The position numbers and the translations under genes are program-made. Below are positions 30,708 to 39,474 of a stretch of DNA of 39,474 bases, piece by piece. Location: contig BFEA01000086.1 in the NCBI GenBank assembly GCA_003427395.1, positions 2,436,448 through 2,475,921 of the forward strand, read 5' to 3'. The notes under the pieces were generated by a model. That model made no database searches and was not told the DNA's origin. It worked only from the letters and a program-made list of their open reading frames with translations. This stretch comes from Chara braunii. Its lineage: Eukaryota > Streptophyta > Charophyceae > Charales > Characeae. The first letter of the stretch is position 1; each line of letters starts with the position of its first letter.

Positions 30708-30838
30708 CGGGCGAGACAATCCTGGCCATCCGCAGTCATACTGGCCCAATGGTTCAGATCGTCGGGCGAAGACTTTAAGATCGGGGACGATCTGAACCAT
30801 CGGGCCGGTAGGAATGCCGGCGGCCCGGATTGTCCCGC
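30708..30838. repeat. Foldback element with ~45-50-bp arms
   Basis: The left arm (30708-30753), cgggcgagacaatcctggcc ... tactggcccaatggttcaga-tcgtc, is matched in reverse complement by the right arm (30785-30838), gacgatctgaaccatcgggc ... ggcccggattgtcccgcg. There is perfect or near-perfect pairing in two long blocks and a ~31-bp spacer. A third, direct, diverged copy of the right arm follows at about 30860-30908, and a small palindrome, gatcttaa-agcc-ttaagatc, lies between them. It has no coding capacity. It could be a foldback transposon or MITE of a family different from the TA-flanked one. Confidence 0.75.
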
Positions 30839-31024
30839 GATCTTAAAGCCTTAAGATCGTGCAACAATCTGAACTGTCGGGCAAGTAGGATCGTGAACGG
30901 CCCGGATTGCTGAATTCTCACGTTAGCGATTTCTATAAGTGTAGGGATATACGTGCTAAATTCCCACGGTGATTTTTGTATATAACTCAATTTCAACCAA
31001 GCGAAAGAACAATCGGGCAACACG

Positions 31025-31270
31025 ATGCACAAGGCGGAGAGTGCAGAGTCAAGAGGAGCAGCGGCAAAACGTCGTCTCACCTGGGCTTTACAGAGCTTCT
31101 CGTGGTCAATTCACTTTGTGATCGATGCACTTACCTCGATCCAAAACCTCGCTAAGCGTGAACTTATGATGTTTGCAAACAGAGGCACACCTGTGCTACC
31201 CTTCCAACACCTGGTAACAAGCGATGTGATATGTTCAGCAGATGTGACAGACCTCGGAAGTCACTTCTAA
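31025..31270 (+). other. Short open frame, not recognised
   Basis: An 81-codon frame begins MHKAESAESRGAAAKRR and continues with a mixed, slightly hydrophobic sequence into the duplicated region. No motif is recognisable, and its last ~12 codons lie inside the 203-bp repeat. I would not call it a gene without transcript support. Confidence 0.15.
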
Positions 31271-31640
31271 AGAGACAATCTGGCCGTGTCCAAAAGCGAA
31301 GAGTAATGTACCAATGCTAGCAATGACACCCGGCTATCCAATCATTTCTCCAGTTCTCCACTTTTTTCGTCTATTCTTCCCTCATCTCGCCCCCTCAACT
31401 TCTTTCCTGTCCTCCCCGTAGGTCCTCGTTTATATGTTTGGCAGATGTGACAGGCCTCCGAAGTCACAGCCGAGGTGTGGATTCGGCCGTGCCCAAAAGC
31501 GAAAAGTAATGTACCAAGGCTAGCAACAGCACTCGGCTGTCCAATTGTTTACCCACATCTCCGCTCTTTTCGTCTATTCTTCCCTCAGCTTGTCCCCTCA
31601 ACTTCTCTCCTGCCCTTCTTGTAGTTCCTTGTCATGTCAG
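31235..31640. repeat. 203-bp tandem duplication
   Basis: The first unit (31235-31437) and second unit (31438-31640) share, in order, 'gcagatgtgacag', 'ccgaagtcac'/'cggaagtcac', 'ggccgtg-ccaaaagcgaa', 'agtaatgtaccaa', 'cggct-tccaat', 'tcgtctattcttccctca' and 'ccctcaacttct'. Each unit ends in a long pyrimidine tract followed by 'gtag', resembling a 3' splice site. I estimate roughly 80% identity by eye. Confidence 0.85.
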
Positions 31641-32441
31641 CACAGATATCTCCACAGCAATGCTAAGATGATAGCATTTGTGTCAAAGCTATCAAGGAAG
31701 CAGCGGCGTGTTCTGTCACCTCCTCAACCCTGGCCTAAAGGGACGTCTCTCCTCACCTCGATCAACTTGTCATATCACCTCAGATGCAATTTTCCCAATT
31801 GAAAAAGGACAAATGTGCGGTTGCTCAGTTTGACAATCATAACTCAAGGCTGTCACCCTTCTTAAAAGAAAAGAGGAACCATGCTGATGCTCCCCAGAAT
31901 AGAATTGCCCCTCAGCCATAAGGTTACAGTTCTCCGAAAACAAAAGAAAAATCCAAACTGTATTGGGGGAATAATAGATCCATAATATAACACCCAGAAA
32001 AGTGATAAGCAGCAAAAAAGAGTCATTAATGTTGGAGATTTATAAACTGCTTAGGTCAACATATTTGCATTCATTCAACTTCATTGTCAACTTTTTCTAA
32101 CAGCCCTGCCATCTATGTGAACATGGTGTGTTCCTCCCAAAGTATGGCCATTTCATGATGCAAAACTGGTACAACAATCGATTGAGAAACATCGCGCAAT
32201 AGAATATGTGCTTACTTTTCTATTTTGGGGTGATAGGTGCATGCCTTACCATCGCTTGTGTAGTTCCTGGAGTTCTTTGATCTTGCCTCGCAGCTGCAGT
32301 TCCGTGCCTTTGCTTTGCTTCAACTGCAAAATAGTGCTCACATTAAGAAAATAAAACATATATTTGGTAGCAATTAGTCAGCATGATTCGCTGTGCACAT
32401 CAGGGCAGTGGTGCCCACGTAGAACACCAGTGCCTCACCTA
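31641..32441. other. No gene recognised
   Basis: Mixed to A/T-rich sequence. Minus frames of up to 80 codons lack motifs. Confidence 0.5.
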
Positions 32442-32548
32442 CCTTCTTACCCCCCAAATACAACGTACGGTCATCAGAACTGTATCTAGACTGAAAGATG
32501 CCTCAAATAAAGCCATAGTGACCGTACGTTGTATTCGGCGGAAGAAGG
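32442..32548. mobile_element. MITE copy 2
   Basis: This 107-bp element has the same terminal inverted repeats as copy 1 (ccttcttaccccccaaatac then aacgtacggtca on the left; the reverse complement on the right ending gaagaagg). TA flanks it at 32440-32441 and 32549-32550. The short middle (ctgaaagatgcctcaaataa) resembles copy 1 only in 'tagactgaaa'. There is no coding sequence. Confidence 0.88.
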
Positions 32549-32695
32549 TAGTTACCGTGCATGCACCTGCCGGTTAGCCCAGGGCCGCATAAAAGTTCAA
32601 CGTACTGGACTGAAATGGCTGGCAATGCCTGGTAGGCCCTTGCCAGAAAAGCGGTTTGGAATTTTAGACGCATGCAGATTGCACATTGGAAAAAC

Positions 32696-32804
32696 TGACG
32701 TCTTCGCCCGCATAGAACGCCCTGTCATTATAGCCGTATTTGGTGCACTTTTCAGTCCAGATACAGCTATAATAACCGGACGTTCTATTCGGGTGAAGAC
32801 AGTA
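32696..32804. mobile_element. MITE copy 3, diverged subfamily
   Basis: The inverted repeats gtcttcgcccgcatagaacg and gtcttcacccgaatagaacg (the latter read on the minus strand) extend through 'tcattatagc-gtat-tgg'. The arrangement parallels copies 1 and 2 (cttc-cccgaata-aacg-acggtcattatagc). A central palindrome around 'gcacttttcagtcc' completes it. The outermost bases and TA flanks are less clear, and the terminal sequences differ from copies 1 and 2, so it is an older or separate subfamily. Confidence 0.75.
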
Positions 32805-33245
32805 GGTTCAGAGCTACTGGTGGTTAAACCAGCAGTACACAAGGGGCACACTTCTTTTCTTTTTTCCGCGGGCACTTCCCGCCATTGTGGTCCACTAGCC
32901 CCGAATCCCTGAAATTTCACGTAGCAATGAAACATTTTTCTGCAAGGATGGGACCGTGTTCTGGTGGTTTAAAAACACCGCTACCTGGGAGGACCTCCCT
33001 TTTTGCAGCTTAGTGTTAGAGTTGTCAAATAAGCCCATCAAGGGTGTGGAGAGACAAGCATATGGTAGCTGCAGACAGTGGAGGCCCCATGCAAAGTCAA
33101 AAAAGCCTCCACTCAATTTGACCTTCCCCCCTCCAACTGCTAGAAACCAGTTCAAGCCCTAGCCTTGCCAAACTCCATTGCGCTCGACAGGTCAGGCAGT
33201 GGTTGAACTTGTTTCCAAATTGGTGTTGACTCTGTTGAGTACATC
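32805..33245. other. No gene recognised
   Basis: The plus strand 32956-33162 and the minus strand 32895-33155 have open frames without any recognisable motif. Confidence 0.5.
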
Positions 33246-33330
33246 GCCTGGTAGCTCAGTGGGTTAGCTCAGTGGGTTAGAGCTCTGGCATCGCAAGGAA
33301 GAGGTTGTGGGTTCCATTCCGGTCAACCCT
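33246..33330 (+). mobile_element. tRNA-like SINE head
   Basis: tagctcagtgggttagagc (33265-33283) is a near-perfect tRNA D-arm / Pol III box A. ggttccattcc (33310-33320) is a box B (T-arm). A sequence resembling a tRNA anticodon arm (ctctggcatcgcaaggaaga) lies between them. The first 13 bases of box A (tagctcagtgggt) are tandemly duplicated (33252-33264, 33265-33277). The T-arm does not pair cleanly and I cannot fold an intact tRNA, so a tRNA-derived SINE or decayed tRNA is more likely than a working gene. Its body would extend to the right, with no clear tail found. Confidence 0.65.
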
Positions 33331-34994
33331 CAGCTTCTCCTGCACTAACCTACGTCCGTGTTAGTTTGACACCCCACGCATCCTGGCACAGCACATAGCT
33401 CCATTTCACTTGCTTGGGGTGCAGGGAGGGATGGGCCGGAGGGGATTAGTATGGCTAGGTTCAGTGGAGTCTTGATCTTTGAGGGGGTTACAGACAGGGA
33501 TTGCTTTCAATAGATACTGAAAGGACGGTCATTGTACAGGATGTCGGCTCAGACAGTGTAGTGGCACATTTAGCCTCCCCCCGAGGTTTGATTGACCGGA
33601 TAATTCAAGTGCTAGGGTGGGCGACCACGGCTTAGCTGACAGAAACTGTAGCCTGGGTCACTGCTAACTGCAATAGCATCACTGTGACGGGGGACATGAG
33701 GGAGGATCGCTCTGCTGAGGGGACGGTTGATGACCGATACTATGGTGGGGAGACCATGGACTTGGATTACAGAAACGGGAGGCTCGGTACCAACTAACTA
33801 TTCTAGGAAGACCATCATAGATATGTGTTGAGTCTAGAATTGCGACAAAAGATCGCAAAACTTATTAACAAAGGCTTCTGAGTAGGGAATACCCGATCGA
33901 ACGAAGAAAGGACACAGAAACTCCACAGCGTTCCTGTTCCGGGTTGGAGTAGTAACAACAGCGATCAGTGAAGATGTACTTGTCCTCTAAAGGTCTATGA
34001 AAAAACGTAAAGAACACGTCAGGACAGGGCGGAACTCATCAGGTTCGCCATCCACCATCAGCGGCCCCAGTCCCAATGGCAAATATGTGCCGCTTGCCGC
34101 TCGTGCTCAATACTCAGGTATGCTAGACTCAAACAAAAGCGGAAGTGAGTGGAAAAAAACCTCCAATGTAAACAATCTAAGCCACTACTCCCTTTTGCAG
34201 AGATCGGTCCATTGCCCTTCTACAAGAGTGATCACAACATTCCAGAGCAATTTATTCACCAAACAAGATAGAATATGATTCTATGAAATGATTATCGGTA
34301 TTGAAACACCGGTTGACCGGCTTATGCGGTAAGGCCATGGCGCTTCGGGCCTGGGCTGGTAGTGAATGCGGAAGGCCACTATGAAAGGAAAAAGTTAGGA
34401 CTGCACGAGCTGGTAGCAGAAAGACTCAAAAGCACAGCACCAAACTGTCACCAAACTGTCATGTCATAGAATGACTCTCTACCATGCCGGATTTCATGGC
34501 GCCCAATAGAGACTCAAGAGTTGCCTGCCTTGAAATGATAACCAGCTCTCCACCCAAGCTACCAGAAAAGTGGCTTTTCAAGCGAGGGCACAGGGTGTCA
34601 GGGATAGAAAAAATATTTTCCTACCATATCAAATCCCATGCATTTTCGTTGTAGGAGCAGAGGGGCGCCTGGGAAATAAGGCAGCCTGCTCACTCAACAA
34701 GAAGAAGGGGAACAATAACCAATTGAAACAATCAATGCCGCTCACATCAGAGAACATGAGAGGTCTCTGGACCACCAAAGACCCTTCCGACGAGGGGTGG
34801 GTCTTTGAGGACATTGGAATACGGCCTATGCGTGTGGGTTCGTTCATTAACAGGCCTGAAACTACGAGGAGACCAACCACCCTTCCCCCGGTAGGCAGTC
34901 CATGGAGAACAAACAAAATGGTCAAGACAGACAAACCACATGATGCGACAATGGCACAGGCAGGAGAAGAAGAACACTTACATATCAGGATTGA
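33331..34994. other. No gene recognised
   Basis: Mixed sequence, possibly beginning with the SINE body. Frames at 33997-34278 and 34570-35217 (plus) are open but show no domain. The latter simply runs through the U6 copy and the G tract. Confidence 0.4.
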
Positions 34995-35089
34995 GTCCTT
35001 CGGGACATCCATTACAATTGGAGCGATACAGAGAAGAGTAGCATGGCCCCTGCCCAAGGACGACATGCATAAACCGAAAAAAAAAAAAA
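34995..35089 (+). pseudogene. U6 snRNA retrocopy with poly(A) tail
   Basis: The copy starts exactly at the U6 5' end (gtccttcgggacatcc). It keeps the ACAGAGA box (35028-35034), 'gcatggcccctg', 'caaggacgacatgcataaa' and 'ccg', then passes into A13. The last ~15 bases of U6 and the Pol III terminator are replaced by the tail. This is the least diverged of the three copies in its 5' half. A 6-bp match, aggatt, flanks the insertion (34987-34992 and 35089-35094) and may be the target-site duplication. No Pol III promoter elements were seen upstream, so it is a retropseudogene. Confidence 0.85.
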
Positions 35090-35125
35090 GGATTCCAGTA
35101 TGCAGCGCCAGTCAGATTCAAGGAG

Positions 35126-35128
<3 letters not shown>

Positions 35129-35192
<64 letters not shown>
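35129..35192. repeat. G64 homopolymer
   Basis: There are 64 consecutive G on the plus strand, bordered by aaggaggga and agggaggaggga. It begins 39 bases after the U6 poly(A) tail and precedes the LINE ORF1-like region. Very long G runs are unstable and sequence poorly, so the exact length is unreliable. Confidence 0.9.
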
Positions 35193-35193
<1 letters not shown>

Positions 35194-35329
35194 GGGAGGA
35201 GGGAACAAGTTGATTGAGAGAAAAGGAACACAGTTACTCGTACTCAATGATCTGAAAAAGGGTTGAGAACAAGCAAAAAGAGCTTTAATGAGAACTTCCA
35301 GGCCAGAAGAGAGTCCTTCAAGACCTGTA

Positions 35330-36620
35330 GTCAGGCGCAGAGTCTGAAATGGAAAAGAACCTATCTCGGGAACAAGAAGGAAGAAAAAAGCCCAAAAGGA
35401 AGGCAGATGCTTCAGAAGGGTCAGATGGGGAACAGGAGCAAAAAGAAGGTGAATCACTGCAAAAGAGTCCCAGCCAGAAGGCGAAGAAGGCCAGGGTCCA
35501 ACAAAGGACAATACAGAAGCTGAAGAGAGGGGAACGAACCAACACTGGGTTGAGATTGACATGAAGGAGGGAGGAGGGTCGATAAAAACAGAAAAGGAAA
35601 GGAAGGAGGGGAAGAAGAGGTGGATCCCCTTTCTATTAGGATGGCTCCCCGTGGCGGCGGAGAGAAAACATTCGAGAGCTACAGAAGGACGGACAACTGT
35701 TTCCTGACCTTGAAATGGCTTAAACCAGAAATGTCAGAAACATCCAAAGGGCAATGCATGCAGGAAGTCTCAGAGTTCCTGGCAAAACAATATGCTCATG
35801 ACTCACTAGATGAAATGGAAGAATGCAGGGGCAAGGGCCAAAAACTTCCCAAAGACGGAAGAGATTGATCGGTCAACCTACGAAACACACAAGCCAATAG
35901 CAGAAGCAAGAAAGGAAAGGGGTAAGAGTACACACCTAGTACAACCAAATAGAAGGGGCTGGCAGAGAGGACAAACTGTCTGGAAAAAGGGAAAGAGCCA
36001 AACTTGAGAGGCAGATTGCCATGCTGGAAATGCAGAATCGACAACAAAGTGAATAAAACAGGGAAATTGAAGGAACATTGAACATGGAACCGATCGCAGA
36101 GGCATTGCCTGAGGAAATCAGACTGGCAGCCTCTTCGGATGCCCAATGCAGGGATAACGCAACAGTCATTTTTCGAATGTGGCATCACAACCAACGCCTG
36201 CAATGGCAAGTGCAAGTTGGACTCGCTCTGAAATTACTCCGGAAAAGGGAGGGAGAAGGATGGGAGCAATTTGACCAAAGGTACGTGGTAGGGGAGGCAC
36301 CAAAGACAACCACCACGCTGGGGAATACCCAAGACCATAGACCAGACTGGAAGGATGCAGGTGGCAATTAGCATATCAGCGAAAGAGGGCAATGCCGTAA
36401 TAGAGCTTAAGGGCGGTCTGCCTTGGAAGCCCTGGGATGTCATATGGTTCGTTGAGGCAGGAACAAACAGGGCAAAATTGCTCCTGAGACAGCAGCAATG
36501 GATCCATAGTGTTGTCATTGAAATGCCGTGAGGGGAGGCCAGAAGACACGATTGCAGGATGGGAAAGCCACACAAAAGGAAAGATCGAGAAACACATGGT
36601 TTCCGACACAGAGACAAATC
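35330..36620 (+). pseudogene. LINE ORF1-like region
   Basis: Broken plus-strand frames lie upstream of an APE endonuclease remnant. They include a lysine/glutamate-rich stretch (KNLSREQEGRKKPKRKADAS), then ESYRRTDNCFLTLKWLKPEM (35640-35868), then a glutamine/arginine-rich stretch ending in LLRKREGEGWEQFDQRYVVG (36078-36371). The last recognisable piece has GGLPWKPWDVIWFVEAGTNR (about 36410-36475). Basic low-complexity sequence followed by a small folded domain is usual for LINE ORF1 RNA-binding proteins. I see no CCHC knuckle. Assignment rests on position and strand and not on a specific motif. Confidence 0.45.
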
Positions 36621-36734
36621 AACACAAGTCCAGGGGACCTAAGGGTATAGGATCTAATGGACGAGACAGGTAACAGCATGCAACTCAACGGAAACAAGAA
36701 ATAAATCATAACAGTCCAACCATCCACTGCAAGA

Positions 36735-37250
36735 AACGTGCAGTGGAACTAGTTATAGTCTCATGGAATGTAAACGGCTTGGCTACTATCTTCAATAAGC
36801 CAGACAAATGGGAAACTTTAAAGTAATAGGCCCCCCCAGACATAGTATGGTACTATGCCTTCAAGAAACCCATCTGAAGGATGCAGAAACTGCAGATGGT
36901 CACTAAAAAAAACAGAGAAGATCGCTTTCGAAGACTTAAACACATCTGCAAGTGGCTTGGTCCCATCCAACGGAAACCCGTCCAACTCTGGCACAAACAC
37001 TCAAGAGCAGAAGAGATTAGCAATCACGAGAGAACAGTGCGGCAATTCACAAGGGAGATGGATTAGATTGAACTTCAAATTAGAACATGAAGAACTCAGC
37101 CTCATAAACCAGCACAGAGGCTACAGCCCCAAGTCACATAATAAGAGGTTAAAATTCTGGAAACATTTGCCCCATCAGCACCCACTGACGGACATCTAAT
37201 GTTGGCAGGGGATTGGAACAGTCCAAAGCCTAGAACAAGACTGAGAAAAG
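36735..37250 (+). pseudogene. LINE APE-type endonuclease, N-terminus of ORF2
   Basis: APE endonucleases nick the target DNA for LINE insertion. The frame near 36745 reads VIVSWNVNGLATIFNKPDKW, the 'WNVNGL' start of the domain; near 36833 DIVWYYAFKKPI/LQETHLKD gives the catalytic 'QETH' block across a frameshift. Then RLAITREQCGNSQGRWI and LNFKLEHEELSLIN (about 37005-37110) match the 'I.I....G.....L...N.Y' strands. HLMLAGDWNSPKPR (about 37192-37235) is the 'GDFN' block. At least two frameshifts and an in-frame stop break it. RT never appears downstream on the plus strand, so the element is truncated at about 37260. Confidence 0.75.
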
Positions 37251-37290
37251 GTGTCACATAGGCTGGAAGACATCGAGGATGCCTTCTCAA

Positions 37291-37836
37291 CTAGGAGGTA
37301 AGTAATGGTAAATGGCACCAGCAGACACCTATCATGAAGTCAATTGCATGATCCGGTTCACCAAGTCCCAAAGAGGCAAGAAATGGTTTCAAAGATCTAA
37401 GAGGTTGCTGCCTTGGGATTTTCAGCCTTTGGCAGACCTCATAGGCAGCAAGAATGGCTTTCCAGATCAAAATTAGTATTCTACCAATTGAATCATTGGG
37501 GCACCTTATGGCACGCCCCAAATTGATCGGCAAAGGTGATAGCACCCCCACCTTAGGTCTGATGGTTTCTGAGGCAAAGGTAATTGTTGGACACTGATCG
37601 GCAACTGTGGCCTGAGGCTTCTTGGACCCAGTAGGCCCTGGATGCATCTGGGAATATTTTCTGAGCCTTTGGATTTGTGGTGTGATCTGTGCCAGCGATT
37701 GAATATTTGACGAAGGGTAAGCAGTGCCCTGCAGCCTGGCACATGATGCCTTCTGTCTGTAATCTGATGCTTCTTGGACCCTGTAGGCCCTGGATGCATC
37801 TGGAAACAATTTCTGAGCTTTTGGATTTCTGTGCAA
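37291..37836 (-). other. Open minus-strand frame over a tandem duplication
   Basis: This 181-codon frame has no recognised family. The left portion (LILIWKAILAAYEVCQRLKI and SLKPFLASLGLGEP) is protein-like. The right portion is just the translated repeat units at 37612-37900 read with different frames, so the length is partly an artefact. It may be a decayed exon of an unknown gene. Confidence 0.2.
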
Positions 37837-37900
37837 TCTGCACCTGAGGTTGACTTTCTAAGTAAGAATAACCAGTGCCCCCTAGTGCAAGGAACATGAG
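37612..37900. repeat. 152-bp tandem duplication
   Basis: The unit starting ctga(g/t)gcttcttggaccc and continuing taggccctggatgcatctgg, 'ttctgagc-tttggattt' and 'gcaatctg-gcac'-like blocks occurs at 37612 and 37764. The second unit contains 'cagtgcccc' where the first has 'cagtgccct'. It is moderately diverged. Confidence 0.8.
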
Positions 37901-38164
37901 TATGGACGAAGCACAGAAATCCAGAATGCAAAATCACACTGAAGTCCAAGTATTCAAAGCCAAAGCAGATAGCACATGGAACCGAGTAACCATCCCATTG
38001 AGAATGATACAGAAGAATCGTAAGTCAATGTCCATGCCCATCAGGGCAACACCAACAGCATAACCCAAATGTAGCTCTCTCTGGTGAATGGCGCCAGGCG
38101 CCCTATCTACTCTACAGCCTATCCTACAACTACAGCAATGAACAGCAACCAGACAACTTGACTA

Positions 38165-38960
38165 CCAGCGAGTAATGATGTCAACACCAATGCAGACCTC
38201 CACCATCACCAGGTACGTGTCCTCTTCCCCACACTCTCCCTTGTTACCCACACAGCGCCCTTCACCTCCGAAGTACCACCTTCGCCCTCATCTCCCCTGC
38301 ACCCTCATGTGGCCCAGCTATGGCCGAAGGTGCCCTGCACGCAGACAGCGCCCTACCGCCTAGCGCTGGCCTGCCCTGTCTTAGCGCAGCGCTGCTCTGC
38401 ATAGCGCAGCACACTTGCATCTGCGCAGCGTGCCCGCATATGCCAGCATTGGCCAAGATGCCCGCTGCCTCGCCCTGCTTGCCTATATGCCAGTGCAGCG
38501 TGTGGGCGGCCTCCCTTCAGCCTGTGACCGGGGCCCAGAGGCTGAAGCCAACTCGATACAGTTGGGCCCCGGGGCAATGCACTTGCGCCTCCTTCATCAA
38601 GGCCTGCGGCCAGATTCAGACAGTGGGCCGATTTCCCTTTGGCATTTTCGGCCTCTCTACCCAGCATGCATTGTCGGCCTCACGTTCGAGTGCCCAGGGC
38701 CTAACTAACTCAGAGGCCCTGGGCATTTCAGCATTTGCTGAAATTCTAGACTCGGTGCACTCCAACCAACTGGCGTGCTGCAACTGTATAGACCCCACTT
38801 CGTGAAATGTTGGCACAGAGGGCTCTTGTTCATTTGCTGGCCCGCCTTCACTTAGGGCGGGCACTAGGCTTGCTGGGGCCTTAGCCCAGAACATGTACAT
38901 CATGGCAAGGCCCCTACTTGAGGGCTCAATCCTCACACTAGACTGGAACATGATGCTATT
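38165..38960. repeat. Interspersed repeat, copy 2 (copy 1 at 8835-9545)
   Basis: See copy 1 for the list of shared blocks. The splice-donor-like CACCAG|GTACGT is at about 38208-38219. 'aactggcgtgctgcaactg' is near 38769 and 'gccttcacttagggcgg' near 38845. Copy 2 is longer between the middle blocks because of G/C-rich sequence with repeated 'gcgcagc' words (38385-38440). It has no uninterrupted frame of its own and its ends are not defined. Confidence 0.5.
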
Positions 38961-39219
38961 CTCGTCCATAATCAATCTGTTGCCAAAGAACGGCCCTTCA
39001 GAGGACAAACAGTCGCTCCTACAGGCGTAAGGACGGTACGTCCGTGGCTGAGGTTTGCGGATCTGTTCCCTAAAGTCGGGCCCCCGACTGGCGCTTTGTG
39101 GTCTTCTTGCATATAGCTTACCAACCTTGGCCAATTTCAGGTACTATCACCCTGATAACTCCCTGAGCCATGGAGTCAGAAAACACTAACCAAGCAGAGG
39201 GTGAAACATGTCATCTAAA

Positions 39220-39474
39220 TGGGCTCTGGGATGATCCGGTGGTCCGAGTCCGACGCCAGTTCGATCCGCTTCTGCAAAAAACTTGCAGTTTCAAAAGGTG
39301 AAATCTTGAACTTCAATGAAGGCAGACTATTGTGTGCAATGATGCAATCCTTTGCGGCAATTTAGTTTCTGCCAGTGTTGCACACCCCGACCGTCGGCAA
39401 CCCTTGACTGGTCGGCGCCTACTGGTCGGGGGTCGTCGGACCCCGGAAAAAAAAAAAAAAAAAAAAAAAAAAAA
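39220..39474 (+). mobile_element. Poly(A)-tailed retrosequence, possible SINE, cut by window end
   Basis: The window ends in A28 (39447-39474) preceded by a GC-rich stretch with repeated 'actggtcgg' words. About 190 bases upstream, 'ccagttcgatccg' (39257-39269) resembles a Pol III box B with one base missing. 'gggatgatccggtggtccga' precedes it but is a poor box A. A tRNA-derived SINE would fit the size and tail, but the promoter match is weak, and any poly(A) retrocopy is possible. Confidence 0.35.

Noticed and set aside
34570-35217. 215-codon plus-strand open frame
   Set aside because: It runs through the U6 retrocopy, its A tail and the G64 tract; a polyglycine end and lack of motifs show it is fortuitous.

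Overview
The window looks like repeat-dense nuclear DNA of a eukaryote, most likely from the green lineage (streptophyte alga or plant). The reasons are APE-type LINE retrotransposons with an RT C-terminal zinc knuckle, a chromodomain Ty3/Gypsy (chromovirus) fragment, a Helitron helicase remnant, TA-flanked MITEs, polyadenylated U6 snRNA retrocopies, tRNA-like SINE sequence and scattered plant-type CCCTAAA motifs. A charophyte such as Chara is a guess from the general style of the elements, not a demonstrated identification. I see no intact host protein-coding gene. Nearly all recognisable protein sequence is broken transposon sequence, and ambiguous bases and a 280-base gap show that this is a draft assembly.

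Layout. 1-6.8 kb: minus-strand LINE remnants, probably nested. Three diverged zinc-knuckle tails lie at 0.55-1.2, 1.6-2.1 and 2.1-2.8 kb, and a fourth, older LINE runs from reverse transcriptase (6.8 kb) to its tail (4.6 kb). 7.0 kb: a full-length U6 retrocopy, then an unidentified coding-like remnant (7.55-7.85 kb). 8.8-10.5 kb: an interspersed repeat, a chromovirus integrase end plus chromodomain (minus), and a 5'-truncated LINE 3' end that interrupts it. 10.5-18 kb: no coding signal, but two striking arrays. One has four ~124-bp units at 12.26-12.71 kb. The other has seven hairpins with one conserved 20-nt loop and differing, base-paired stems at 13.04-13.77 kb. 18-21.6 kb: several minisatellites. 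22.7-23.5 kb: a U6 3' fragment and a frameshifted coding-like stretch.

25.5-25.8 kb is an assembly gap between microsatellites. 26.9-29.4 kb is a decayed minus-strand Helitron helicase, split by a 105-bp TA-flanked MITE and frameshifted by a 44-bp tandem duplication. 29.4-30.4 kb is a G-rich minisatellite plus long CA and GA tracts. 30.5-33.3 kb holds a foldback structure, a 203-bp tandem duplication, two more copies of the MITE family and a tRNA-like SINE head. 35-37.3 kb has a third U6 copy, a 64-G homopolymer and a plus-strand LINE remnant (ORF1-like region, APE endonuclease). 38.2-38.95 kb is a second copy of the 8.8-kb repeat, and the window ends in a poly(A) tail.

The elements do not form a pathway. 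They record successive insertions: LINE machinery can explain the U6 and SINE retrocopies, and the MITEs need a transposase supplied from elsewhere. The best candidate for something undescribed is the conserved-loop, covarying-stem hairpin array at 13.0-13.8 kb with the structured tandem array just before it.
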